Below are positions 7,922 through 16,803 of a stretch of DNA of 64,000 nucleotides, piece after piece. The stretch is from Flavobacterium sp. 9R (GTDB lineage Bacteria > Bacteroidota > Bacteroidia > Flavobacteriales > Flavobacteriaceae): positions 3,173,198 to 3,237,197 of the forward strand of contig NZ_LR733413.1 of assembly GCF_902506345.1 (NCBI RefSeq), read 5' to 3'. The notes below the pieces were generated by a model. It searched no databases. It had not been told where the DNA came from and worked only from the letters and a program-made list of their open reading frames with translations. The position numbers were made by a program, and so were the translations under genes. Positions within the stretch are counted from its first letter, which is position 1. Each line of letters starts with the position of its first letter.

Positions 7922-9536
7922 TATTTGCTATTTTTTTAGGCCAAATACTGCTAATGCTACTAATGGTAAAATCATTCAGTTCTTGGTCTTCGGTTGATAA
8001 AATACTTAATTGGGTGTAGGGTTTTTGAGGGAAAATTTGCTCAGTGAAACTATATAATCCATCGTTCAAGAAAAGCTCTATAGAGGACCAATCTAGAATG
8101 ATTTGAAAGTCGATTTGATTAGCAATAAGTGCCAAAACGTTAGATTTATGGATGTCTTTCCCAAAGTTTTTTTCAAAGGCAACTTTTCCAGATTTTCGGC
8201 GGTCAATGCTAAACGTTTTCGATTGGGAATTATAATGGAGCACTAAAGAATCTTTTAAGTCATTGGAAAAAACCAATTGTAAGTCTTTGTTAGCTGCATT
8301 GAATCGGATTTCGGATTGGTTAAAAGCATCATACTTGAAAATAGTTTTTTGATTGGCTTTTAAGGGGATTTTATTAGAGGTAAAGGCTGGTTTTTGTAGC
8401 TTTTTAAAAGCTGCAATAGGTTTGTTTTTCAGGATAAACTCTCCGTTTATTTTTGTTAATTCTAGTGTTCTTGGCAGTGTCATAGCGCTTCTCCAATTTT
8501 TGGTAGGAGTATTTCTGGCATATAACCAATTACTCATCCATCCTATGAATATTCTTTGGTTATTGGGAGCATCATTATAGGTAACTCCAGCATAATTATC
8601 AGTGCCAAAGTCAATCCACTTAGGTTCTTTTTGAGTGCTAGTAAATGTTTTTCCATCAAAATTCCCCACAAAATATTGAGTTCCCGAACCTCCATTTGGA
8701 GCACCAGGATTGATACTTATAATTAAAACCCATTTTTCTTCTTCGTTACCATTTACTTTTAATTTAAAGATGTCAGGGCATTCCCAAACACCACCGTGGG
8801 CGCCATACTGTTTTCCAAATTCACTTTCTTTAGTCCAATCTATAAGGTTTTTTGATGTGTAAAATTCTGCGTGGTCTCCAGCAACAAGTACCATATTCCA
8901 GATGTTGGTTTCTGGATTCCAAAATACTTTCGGGTCTCTAAAATCTTTTTTATTGGTGTTACTAATGATGGGATTTCGCTCGTATTTTTTCCAAGTTTCT
9001 CCTTCATCAAGGCTGTAAGCGATACCCTGTGATTGTGTGTTTATTTTGCCTGCTTTTTCAAAAGCCATATTATGATAAGTGAAGATGGCAACCATTGGCG
9101 GATGTTCTTTGGTTCCCAATCCTGAAGTATTGTTGTAATCAATTACGGCACTTCCTGAGAAAATTAATCCCAGCTCATCAGGAAATAAGGCTATTTTCTT
9201 GTGTTGCCAATGTATCAAATCAGTACTTGTTGCGTGTCCCCAATGCATTGGTCCCCAAACAATATCTTCTGGATAGTACTGGTAAAACAAATGATAGACT
9301 CCTTTATAAAATACCATTCCATTTGGGTCATTCATCCATTTTTTTTGGGGTGTAAAATGAAATTGTGGTCGATATGGTTCTTTAAAAAGTTGGTCAGGAT
9401 TTGAAGTGAGGGGAACAGTAGTAGGTATCGAAAATTCATTGTCTTTTACTTTCTCACACCCCATATTCAATAGGCAAAGGAAAATAGGTATTAAATAAGT
9501 CTTTGGGAGTACTTTCATCTTTTTTAGTTTAACCAT
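7914..9536 (-). CDS. GH32 beta-fructosidase (levanase/inulinase/invertase), probable lipoprotein
   Basis: A 540-residue GH32 enzyme that should release fructose from fructans or sucrose. Nucleophile D70 lies in WMNDPNG, the RDP motif (D201) in FRDPKV, and acid/base E252 in ECPDIF, followed by a C-terminal beta-sandwich. The N-terminus is a lipoprotein-like signal ending at C27 (LLNMGC); the lipobox is weak, so anchoring is probable but not certain. A second ATG at codon 7 (9518) is an equally good start. The gene heads an operon with a sugar porter and a fructokinase, and is divergent from the GH65 gene across two LacI-type operators. Exo- or endo-action, and levan versus inulin, cannot be told from the sequence. 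Confidence 0.93.
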   Translation of the reverse strand: MVKLKKMKVLPKTYLIPIFLCLLNMGCEKVKDNEFSIPTTVPLTSNPDQLFKEPYRPQFHFTPQKKWMNDPNGMVFYKGVYHLFYQYYPEDIVWGPMHWGHATSTDLIHWQHKKIALFPDELGLIFSGSAVIDYNNTSGLGTKEHPPMVAIFTYHNMAFEKAGKINTQSQGIAYSLDEGETWKKYERNPIISNTNKKDFRDPKVFWNPETNIWNMVLVAGDHAEFYTSKNLIDWTKESEFGKQYGAHGGVWECPDIFKLKVNGNEEEKWVLIISINPGAPNGGSGTQYFVGNFDGKTFTSTQKEPKWIDFGTDNYAGVTYNDAPNNQRIFIGWMSNWLYARNTPTKNWRSAMTLPRTLELTKINGEFILKNKPIAAFKKLQKPAFTSNKIPLKANQKTIFKYDAFNQSEIRFNAANKDLQLVFSNDLKDSLVLHYNSQSKTFSIDRRKSGKVAFEKNFGKDIHKSNVLALIANQIDFQIILDWSSIELFLNDGLYSFTEQIFPQKPYTQLSILSTEDQELNDFTISSISSIWPKKIANNE

Positions 9537-9582
9537 CCCATAAAAATAGAATTCCTTTTTTAAATTATGGAAGGCTAAAAAA

Positions 9583-9619
9583 TCGAAAACGATTTCGATT
9601 TTTTCGAAAACGATTTCGA
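9583..9619. promoter_or_regulatory. Tandem LacI-type operators in GH32/GH65 divergent region
   Basis: Two identical 16-base near-palindromes, TCGAAAACGATTTCGA, occupy 9583-9598 and 9604-9619, with centres 21 bases (two helical turns) apart. The centre is CG, as expected for LacI-family operators. They sit between the divergent GH32 and GH65 starts, and closely related pairs occur before susC and before the SUT-type importer. Spacing on one DNA face suggests cooperative binding of two dimers or of one tetramer. Confidence 0.8.
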
Positions 9620-9672
9620 TTCTGAATTGAGTGACTTAGTGGTGAAATCCATTTTTTTAAATGTAAATACTT

Positions 9673-9680
9673 TAAATTTG
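9673..9680 (+). promoter_or_regulatory. Candidate -7 promoter element for GH65 gene
   Basis: TAAATTTG matches the Bacteroidetes -7 consensus TAnnTTTG, 22 bases before the GH65 start. No clear -33 TTG is present at the right distance. The operators end 53 bases upstream, so a regulator bound there could activate as well as repress. Confidence 0.45.
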
Positions 9681-9702
9681 AAATTATTTTAACATTAAAA
9701 AT

Positions 9703-11709
9703 ATGAAATCAACAATCATTAAGATTGCCGCTATTTTTCTTTTTAGTCCATTTTCTCAGGCTCAGACCCAATCCGACGAATGGAATTTGGTAGCGAATTC
9801 TCGAGACAATTATTATGGTGTGGCTATGGCCAATGGACAGATTGGGATTGTTACGGATGCGACTCCACTCAAAACCAAAGAAATCATTCTCAATGGGGTT
9901 TATGATGGTAGTCCAGAAAACGGTATCAGTAGAATTGTGCGTGGGATAGAGTTTTTGAACCTGAGATTAGTAATCAATGGGGAAGAAGTGACGGCTTCGA
10001 ATATAGATAAATGGCAACAAGTAGTTGCTATGAAAGAAGGAACAAGCACGACTTCGTTCCGATTTAAAGATGTAGCTGCTATTGAGTATGCTATTTTGGC
10101 GAATAGAGCCTTGCCTTTTTCTGCGATGGCTATTGTGAAAATCACACCTTTGAAAGATATTGAAGTGACTGCGGCCAATTATATGACAGTTCCCGAAGAA
10201 TTAAAACAAGCCAAAAGACAATTTAGGGTGTTGAAAGACAATCAATATCTAATGCCTGTTTTTGGAACTACTGCACAAACTTTGACGGGTAAATATAAAG
10301 TGGCGGCATCAACCACTTTTCTGTTTGATGGGACAAGTGAAACATTAGAACCAAAAGGCGATGAAGTAGGTTTTACAAAAAAACTGAACAAGGGAATAGC
10401 CTATCGGTTTGCAATAGCTGGAGGGATTTGTACTTCAAAAGATGTTACGGACCCTTTAAATGAATCCGAAAGACAACCTATTTATGCTTTGCAAGAAGGG
10501 ATTGATAAATTGTTGTTCAAACACAAAAAAGCTTGGGCCGATTTATGGAAGTCGGGAGATATTCAAATAGAAGGAGATTTAGATGCACAACAACGAGTAC
10601 GTTTTGCATTGTATAATTTGTATTCCTTTATTCGTCCAGATTCAAGACAAAGCATAGCGCCAATGGGCTTGTCTTCTCAGGGGTACAATGGTCATATATT
10701 TTGGGATACGGAGCTTTGGATGTTTCCAACTTTGTTAGTCTTACAACCAGAATTAGCAAAATCGTGTTTGGATTATCGTTCTGACCGTTTGGCAAAAGCA
10801 AAGCAAAAAGCAAGTATTTATGGTTATCAAGGAGCGATGTTTCCTTGGGAATCTGATGATACAGGAGAAGAAGCTACGCCGACTTGGGCATTAACTGGAA
10901 TTTTTGAACAACACATTACGGCAGATGTGTCTATTGCTTTTTGGAATTATTTTGCAATGACACAAAATCAATCTTGGTTAAGAAATGAATGGGAGGTTTT
11001 GAAACAAACGGCCAATTTTTGGGTCAGTAGAGCAGTAGAAAATGCAGATGGAAGCTATTCCATTCATAATGTGGTCGGTGCAGACGAATATGCTCAGCAC
11101 GTGGATGATAATGCTTTTACGAATGCTTCGGCCATAGAAAGTTTGAAGAATACGATTAAAGCGGCAAAGATTTTAAACGAAAAAGTGAATGAAGAATGGA
11201 TTAAGGTTTCTGAAAAATTAGTCATTAATAAAGAAAATGGAATCACACAAAACTACAAAGGATACAAAGGGCAAATGATAAAACAAGCGGATGTAAACTT
11301 GTTGGCTTATCCTTTGCACATAATTACGGATAAAAATCAAATCAAGAAGGATTTAGAATATTATGCTGATAAAATTGACAAGAAAGATGGTCCTGCAATG
11401 GCTTCTGGAGTTTTATCGGTTTTGTATGCTCGATTGGGAGATAGAGATAAGGCGTATGAATATTTTGTAAAATCGTATTTGCCCAATAGTCGCCCACCAT
11501 TTGGAGTATTTTCTGAATCAGCCAATAGCAATAATCCTTATTTCGCTACAGGAGCTGGGGCAATGCTGCAAGCGGTAATTTATGGTTTTGGCGGGGTTGA
11601 GCAAACGGATAAGGGATTGCAATTTAATAAAGGGATTTTACCCAAAAAATGGAAATCTTTGAAAATTATTGGTATTGGAACCGATGAAAGAACAATTACC
11701 GTAAATTAA
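9703..11709 (+). CDS. GH65 family glycoside hydrolase, periplasmic
   Basis: A 668-residue GH65 protein with a signal peptide (cleavage about residue 20, SQA-QTQ). The family motif GYNGHIFWDTE is at 327-337. The catalytic acid is E462 in VGADEYAQHVDDNAFTN, and E605 in FSES is a plausible general base, which would make it a hydrolase rather than a phosphorylase. From memory, the Flavobacterium johnsoniae kojibiose hydrolase FjGH65A has the same layout; acid trehalases also belong to this family. Periplasmic location also argues against phosphorolysis. It is divergent from GH32 and probably shares operators with it. The substrate could be kojibiose, trehalose or an alpha-glucosylated sucrose; this is unresolved. 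Confidence 0.88.
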   Translation: MKSTIIKIAAIFLFSPFSQAQTQSDEWNLVANSRDNYYGVAMANGQIGIVTDATPLKTKEIILNGVYDGSPENGISRIVRGIEFLNLRLVINGEEVTASNIDKWQQVVAMKEGTSTTSFRFKDVAAIEYAILANRALPFSAMAIVKITPLKDIEVTAANYMTVPEELKQAKRQFRVLKDNQYLMPVFGTTAQTLTGKYKVAASTTFLFDGTSETLEPKGDEVGFTKKLNKGIAYRFAIAGGICTSKDVTDPLNESERQPIYALQEGIDKLLFKHKKAWADLWKSGDIQIEGDLDAQQRVRFALYNLYSFIRPDSRQSIAPMGLSSQGYNGHIFWDTELWMFPTLLVLQPELAKSCLDYRSDRLAKAKQKASIYGYQGAMFPWESDDTGEEATPTWALTGIFEQHITADVSIAFWNYFAMTQNQSWLRNEWEVLKQTANFWVSRAVENADGSYSIHNVVGADEYAQHVDDNAFTNASAIESLKNTIKAAKILNEKVNEEWIKVSEKLVINKENGITQNYKGYKGQMIKQADVNLLAYPLHIITDKNQIKKDLEYYADKIDKKDGPAMASGVLSVLYARLGDRDKAYEYFVKSYLPNSRPPFGVFSESANSNNPYFATGAGAMLQAVIYGFGGVEQTDKGLQFNKGILPKKWKSLKIIGIGTDERTITVN

Positions 11710-11881
11710 TTCGTTTGTGTTGCGATTGATGCTTTTTTTAATTTTTAATTAATTGATTTTCTGACATTAAATTTTTGTCGTTAGGATTTTGTTATGAAAA
11801 ATACATTTTTATTGAATAATTAGCAGTCAAAATCTATGAATGGAATGTTTAACTGAATAATCGATAAGCGATTTTGTTTAG

Positions 11882-11927
11882 AAAAGCCGAAAAAAAGCAT
11901 TATATGTTTTTTTTATCGGTTTTTTTT
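11882..11927 (+). terminator. Weak terminator candidate after GH65
   Basis: An A-rich arm containing GCCGAAAAAAAGC pairs with GTTTTTTTTATCGG and is followed by eight T. The stem is mostly A-T and starts about 170 bases after the GH65 stop, so the call is tentative. Confidence 0.4.
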
Positions 11928-11976
11928 ATGGTTTATTTAAAATAAATATTAAAATTTTGAAGTATCTATTTTAAAA

Positions 11977-12012
11977 TCGAAAACGTTTTCGGTCTATCGA
12001 AAACGTTATAGT
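11977..12012. promoter_or_regulatory. Tandem LacI-type operators upstream of susC
   Basis: Site 1 (11977-11992) is TCGAAAACGTTTTCGG, an almost perfect CG-centred palindrome. Site 2 (11997-12012) keeps TCGAAAACGTTA with a degenerate right half. Centres are 20 bases apart. Site 2 overlaps a possible -7 element, so binding should block susCD transcription; repression by the LacI proteins at the left end is inferred. Confidence 0.82.
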
Positions 12013-12014
12013 TG
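12007..12014 (+). promoter_or_regulatory. Candidate -7 element for susC
   Basis: TATAGTTG differs by one base from TAnnTTTG and overlaps the right edge of the second operator. It lies about 105 bases before susC, implying a long untranslated leader. Confidence 0.4.
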
Positions 12015-12117
12015 TACTTTTTCTTAAATTTTTCATAAAACATTGCTTAAGTTTGATTTGTATAAAAAAAGCAATAACCAAATTTTTAAAAATTATTAAC
12101 TAACTTATTTATTACGT

Positions 12118-15111
12118 ATGAAAAATAGTCTACTAAAAGGCTTGATGGTATTTCTAACGGTTCTTTGCACTGGGATGACCTATGCACAAGAGATTACCGG
12201 GAAAGTATCAGATGCTAGTGGTCCTCTTCCTGGGGCCAATGTATTGGTAAAAGGAACTAGTAATTCTGTTCAGACAGATTTTGATGGAAGATTTACGCTG
12301 AGAAACGTCAGCTCAGACGCAATCTTGGTATTTAGCTACATTGGTTTAAAAACACAAGAAGTTAGTGCTTCAGGTAAAAGTGTAATCAATGTTACTCTAA
12401 AAGATGATTCTGCAGAATTGAAAGAAGTAATCGTGGTAGGTTATGGTACTGTGAAAAAGAAAGATGCTACAGGAGCTGTGGATCAATTAAGTTCTAAAGA
12501 TTTTGATAATGTTTCAGCAACCAATCCAGCAGAATTGCTAAGAGGTAAGGTTTCGGGTGTTCAAATCACTCAATCTAGTGGAGAACCAGGGGCCGGTGTT
12601 TCGATTAGAATACGTGGTAATTCATCAATTCGTTCTGGAAATAATCCTTTAATTGTAATTGATGGTGTACCATTGGATGGTGGAAATATGTCCTCTGAGG
12701 GTGGTGAAATAACGGATATTGGTTCCTCTTCCGCAAGGAATCCTTTAAATTTCATCAATCAAAATGATATTGAAAGTATGTCGGTTTTGAAAGACGCTTC
12801 TTCAACTGCAATTTATGGTGCAAGAGGAGCAAATGGTGTTATTGTAATTACTACAAAAAAAGGAAAATCAAATTTACCTCAGTTAACTTATAACGCCTCT
12901 GTACAATTTAGTAAAATGTCAGGAGATTTCAAGTTGTTAACTCCAAGTGAGTATGCAAAGGCAGTGCCCGGGCAAGACAAAGGAGGTCGAGATTATAATT
13001 GGGAAGATGCAATTATGCAATCTGGATTAACAACAAACCATGATTTATCAATCAGTAAGGCTTCAGAAAATTCCAATACTCGTTTGTCTATTGGAGCTAC
13101 TTCAACAGATGGTATTGTTAAAAATACTGGTATAGCTAAATACACTATCGGTTTTAATAATTCGAATGATTTTTTTGGTGGTGTTTTAAAAGTTGATACT
13201 CATTTATTGTATGCAGGAATTAAAGACAGAACAACATTGATAACTAATAATGCTGGATATATAGGTAACTTAATTGGATCTGCTTTGTATTGGAATCCAA
13301 CTTTACCTATTTACAAACCAGATGGCTCTTATACTTTTGTTGGGGATGATTATTTAAATCCTGTTCAATTGTTAAATTCTTATAAAGATTATACAAATAC
13401 TCAAAAGTTAGTTGCTAATATCACTACTACGATTAAGTTAACAGATTATTTAAAATACAATTTTGTGTTTGGAGTAGAAGCTTCAAATTCTGCTAGAAAA
13501 AGACAAGTATTACCAACGATCAATATTAGAAGTACTGCTCTAAGAGCAATAGATGACGTGAATGGAGGTGTTGAAAAATTTGGTTATGCGAATATTGCCA
13601 ATTTAAATAAGTTTAATAAAACATTTGAACACAATATTACTTTTGATAAAGACTTAGGTGATAATTTTCATTTAAACACTATTTTAGGTTATTCATATTA
13701 CGACTATAATTTTGAAGGGAATACTTCTTCAGGTGTAGGTTATAATATAGCTCAGACTAACTTGATTGATAATATAGAAGGTGGAATTGTTACTAAATTT
13801 CAAGCAAATTCTGCAAGAAATAGAGTCGAGTTACAGTCTTACTTTGCAAGAGCTGAAGCGGCTTTATATAAAAAATTGATTCTTACTGGAACAATTAGAA
13901 GGGATGGGTCTTCTAAATTAGGTGAGAACAATAAATATGATGTGTTTTATGCTTTAGGAGCAGCCTACAAGATAATTGAGCAAAACGAAGGTTTGTTAAA
14001 TGATATAAAAATTAGAGGAAGTATAGGAAGGACTGGTAATCAAGAGTTTGCTGCGAATTCAGCTCTAAACAAAAGTTCCTACGGTCCAGGAGGTTCAGAT
14101 AATGGTCCAGAAGGTGTGAATGCAAATCCAAATTTGAAATGGGAGACTACAAAATCTTATGGAGCGGGTATTGATTTTGAGCTATTTAATAATAGATTAA
14201 CAGGTTCTTTTGATTACTTCCAAAGAGATACTAAAGATTTGATTTTTCCTTTGAGACCTGCTGCTACACAACCGGGTCCAAATTCAAATAAATTTGAGAA
14301 TCTTAAAGGGAATTTAATCAATAAAGGGTTTGAGGTTGGTTTAAGTTATAAAGTAATTGATACAGACAATATTCAGTGGAATATAGCTGCAAACGCTTCA
14401 TTCTTAAGTAATGAATTGAAAAACTTCCCAGTTGATGTAAATGCTGGAGGAATAAATGGTCAAGGTCTTACAGGTGCTTATGCACAAGTTATAAAAAGTG
14501 GATATCCTATTTACACATATTTTATGTATGAATTTAAAGGATATGATGCATCTGGAAATTCAATTTATACAGATGCTGATGGTAATGATTCAGGTTTGGG
14601 GCTTGCTACAAGAAAGTATCTTGATAAACAGCCATTACCAAAAATCAATCTAGGTTTTTCTACTAATTTTGCATATAAAAACTTTGATGTTACAGCTTCT
14701 TTTTATGGGGCTTTTGGTCACTATATTTATAATAATACAGCTAATGCCTATTTCTTTAAAGGAGCATTATTAGGAGGAAGAAACACAGTGCCAGAAGTGG
14801 CAAGCTCACCTCAAGCACAAGGAGATCCAAATTCACCTTCAACAAAATATTTAGAGAAAGGGGATTTCTTGAGATTAGGAAATTTAACATTAGGGTATAC
14901 CTTTAAGGGTGCTGGTTTAGAACGTTTTAAAATAAAATCGGCAAGATTTTATGTAAATGCAGATAACTTATTTGTAATAACTTCTTATTCTGGTTTTGAT
15001 CCTGAAGTTGATACCGATAAAACTTTGGGAGGGGTGCCTTCTGCAGGGATGGATTATTTGTCATATCCAAGAGCAAAAAGCGTAGCTATTGGTCTTAACG
15101 TAACATTTTAA
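12118..15111 (+). CDS. SusC-like TonB-dependent outer-membrane transporter
   Basis: A 997-residue SusC/RagA protein. After the signal peptide (cleavage near residue 24, TYAQ-E) comes a carboxypeptidase-D-like beta-sandwich (about 25-105), then a TonB box/plug region (ELKEVIVVGYGT, and SSTAIYGARGANGVIVITT typical of SusC plugs), and a 22-strand barrel ending in a terminal Phe (LNVTF). It should import an oligosaccharide across the outer membrane with the SusD encoded 11 bases downstream. Given GH32, GH65 and sucrose genes around it, fructo-oligosaccharides or sucrose-derived glucosides are the likely cargo (inference). Expression is probably controlled by the operator pair upstream. Confidence 0.95.
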   Translation: MKNSLLKGLMVFLTVLCTGMTYAQEITGKVSDASGPLPGANVLVKGTSNSVQTDFDGRFTLRNVSSDAILVFSYIGLKTQEVSASGKSVINVTLKDDSAELKEVIVVGYGTVKKKDATGAVDQLSSKDFDNVSATNPAELLRGKVSGVQITQSSGEPGAGVSIRIRGNSSIRSGNNPLIVIDGVPLDGGNMSSEGGEITDIGSSSARNPLNFINQNDIESMSVLKDASSTAIYGARGANGVIVITTKKGKSNLPQLTYNASVQFSKMSGDFKLLTPSEYAKAVPGQDKGGRDYNWEDAIMQSGLTTNHDLSISKASENSNTRLSIGATSTDGIVKNTGIAKYTIGFNNSNDFFGGVLKVDTHLLYAGIKDRTTLITNNAGYIGNLIGSALYWNPTLPIYKPDGSYTFVGDDYLNPVQLLNSYKDYTNTQKLVANITTTIKLTDYLKYNFVFGVEASNSARKRQVLPTINIRSTALRAIDDVNGGVEKFGYANIANLNKFNKTFEHNITFDKDLGDNFHLNTILGYSYYDYNFEGNTSSGVGYNIAQTNLIDNIEGGIVTKFQANSARNRVELQSYFARAEAALYKKLILTGTIRRDGSSKLGENNKYDVFYALGAAYKIIEQNEGLLNDIKIRGSIGRTGNQEFAANSALNKSSYGPGGSDNGPEGVNANPNLKWETTKSYGAGIDFELFNNRLTGSFDYFQRDTKDLIFPLRPAATQPGPNSNKFENLKGNLINKGFEVGLSYKVIDTDNIQWNIAANASFLSNELKNFPVDVNAGGINGQGLTGAYAQVIKSGYPIYTYFMYEFKGYDASGNSIYTDADGNDSGLGLATRKYLDKQPLPKINLGFSTNFAYKNFDVTASFYGAFGHYIYNNTANAYFFKGALLGGRNTVPEVASSPQAQGDPNSPSTKYLEKGDFLRLGNLTLGYTFKGAGLERFKIKSARFYVNADNLFVITSYSGFDPEVDTDKTLGGVPSAGMDYLSYPRAKSVAIGLNVTF

Positions 15112-15122
15112 TACAAGAAACA

Positions 15123-16637
15123 ATGAAAAGAAATAATATAATTAAGTGTGTTTTATTCTCGAGTACTATACTTTTTGGTGTAAGTTGTACTAATTTGGAT
15201 GAAGAAATATTGGATGGATATAACTCAGATTCAAATTCTGGTGGTGCCGTTAATACAACGGCATTATTACAGTCCGCTACAGAAGATTTAAGAAACTTTC
15301 AAGATATGGGTCAGATGTTTACCATGGACGAAATGTCAACGGATGCTTTGGTCGGGCCAACTCGTGGAGGTGACTGGGATGATAATGCAAAATGGAGACA
15401 ATTTCATGTGCACACTTGGGGACCTGATAATCCTGAAATTATAGTTGCTTGGAATAATTTGTTATCAAGTGTGTACAAATGTAACCAAGTAATTTTTAAT
15501 AGCACTAATCCAACTCAGTTGGCTAATGCAAGATTTTTGAGAGCTTTCAATTATTTTAAATTGATAGATTATTTCGGACAGGTTCCTTATAGAGAAAAAG
15601 GGAGTGATCCTCAGGCAAACGCAAAAGTTTGGACTCGCTCTGAAGCAACAGACTTTGTTATAGCTGAATTGGAAGCTATAGTTGGAAGTTTGCCAAACCG
15701 TGTTGCTGGAGACCCGAGCATTATCAACAAAGATGCAGCAAATTTTTTACTGGCGAAATTATACTTAAATAAAGGGGTGTTTAAAGCAGCTGATCCAAGC
15801 GCTGCTATTGTTTTTGATGCAGCCGACATGAACAAAGTTGTTAGTTATGTAAATGCTATCAATAGTTCTTTGTCTACAAATTATTGGGATAATTTTTCTC
15901 CTAGTAACAATACTTCTCCAGAACTTTTATTAACATCAAAGAATGTTTTAGGAACTACCGGGAATATACAATCTCGTTGGAGAATGGGAATGCATTATAA
16001 TCAAACTCCAGGAGGTTGGAATGGTTTTGCAACGGTAGCAGAATATTATAATCGTTTCTCGGCAACGGATGCTAGAAGAAATTACAGTACAACTGAAATT
16101 ATAGAAAAATTTGGTAACCCAATAGGATTTCAAATTGGTCAGATGTATGCTCCAGGTGGAGTTACCCCTCTAAAGGATAGAAATGGGAATCCATTAGTTT
16201 ACACAGCTGCTCTAACAATGATTACAGGTGGTGCAACTTTGGAAACAGCAGGTATTCGAACACAAAAGTACCAGCCAGATCCAAAGAATTTAGATAATCC
16301 TGAAAATGATTATGTACTTATGAGGTATTCTGATGCCTTATTGATGAAAGCTGAGGCTATTAAAAGAGGTGCTACAGGTGATGCGGATGCTATAATGTCT
16401 CAAATTGCTACTAGAGCAGGTATTCCAGCTGTATCAGCAACTTTAGATAATATTTATTTAGAAAGGGGAAGAGAATTATGGTTTGAAGGATGGAGAAGAA
16501 ATGATATGATTCGTTTTGGAAAATTTTTGTCTGCAAGAGAACTTAAGCCAACTGAATCTAATTCAAAATATTTGCTTTATCCTATACCTGCAGATGCTTT
16601 GTTTAATGTGAATCTTAAGCAAAACCCTGGTTATTAA
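15123..16637 (+). CDS. SusD-like surface glycan-binding lipoprotein
   Basis: A 504-residue SusD/RagB protein with a lipoprotein signal (FGVSC, C22) followed by an acidic stretch (TNLDEE), which fits surface export in Bacteroidetes. It shows the usual TPR-rich helical body (ANARFLRAFNYFKLIDYFG) and a C-terminal RagB/SusD region (LMKAEAIKRG, LERGRELWFEGWRRNDMIRFG). It forms the lid of the SusC channel encoded just upstream. A strong terminator follows the gene, so susCD is probably its own transcription unit rather than part of the downstream gene set. Confidence 0.94.
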   Translation: MKRNNIIKCVLFSSTILFGVSCTNLDEEILDGYNSDSNSGGAVNTTALLQSATEDLRNFQDMGQMFTMDEMSTDALVGPTRGGDWDDNAKWRQFHVHTWGPDNPEIIVAWNNLLSSVYKCNQVIFNSTNPTQLANARFLRAFNYFKLIDYFGQVPYREKGSDPQANAKVWTRSEATDFVIAELEAIVGSLPNRVAGDPSIINKDAANFLLAKLYLNKGVFKAADPSAAIVFDAADMNKVVSYVNAINSSLSTNYWDNFSPSNNTSPELLLTSKNVLGTTGNIQSRWRMGMHYNQTPGGWNGFATVAEYYNRFSATDARRNYSTTEIIEKFGNPIGFQIGQMYAPGGVTPLKDRNGNPLVYTAALTMITGGATLETAGIRTQKYQPDPKNLDNPENDYVLMRYSDALLMKAEAIKRGATGDADAIMSQIATRAGIPAVSATLDNIYLERGRELWFEGWRRNDMIRFGKFLSARELKPTESNSKYLLYPIPADALFNVNLKQNPGY

Positions 16638-16677
16638 TACTTTTTGGTTTAGATTAAATTTTGTTTTGTGTTAGTTT

Positions 16678-16701
16678 AAAGAGGGTAGCGATACCCTCTT
16701 T
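16678..16701 (+). terminator. Intrinsic terminator after susD
   Basis: AAAGAGGGTA pairs perfectly with TACCCTCTTT around a GCGA loop, followed by T residues. It closes susCD 41 bases after the susD stop. Confidence 0.85.
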
Positions 16702-16803
16702 TTCTTTAAAAGTATTTCTGTAAGTTGTTTTTTTTTACATTTTAATTCTATAAATTACGTGACTATAAGAGCCTTACAAAATAATTAAAACCTACTCACT
16801 ATT

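Larger units (their letters stand above)
11710..12117. other. Intergenic region between GH65 and susC
   Basis: This 408-base gap holds a weak terminator-like hairpin (11882-11927), a pair of LacI-type operators (11977-12012), an overlapping -7-like element, and then about 100 bases of AT-rich leader before susC. No coding frame is credible. Confidence 0.7.
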
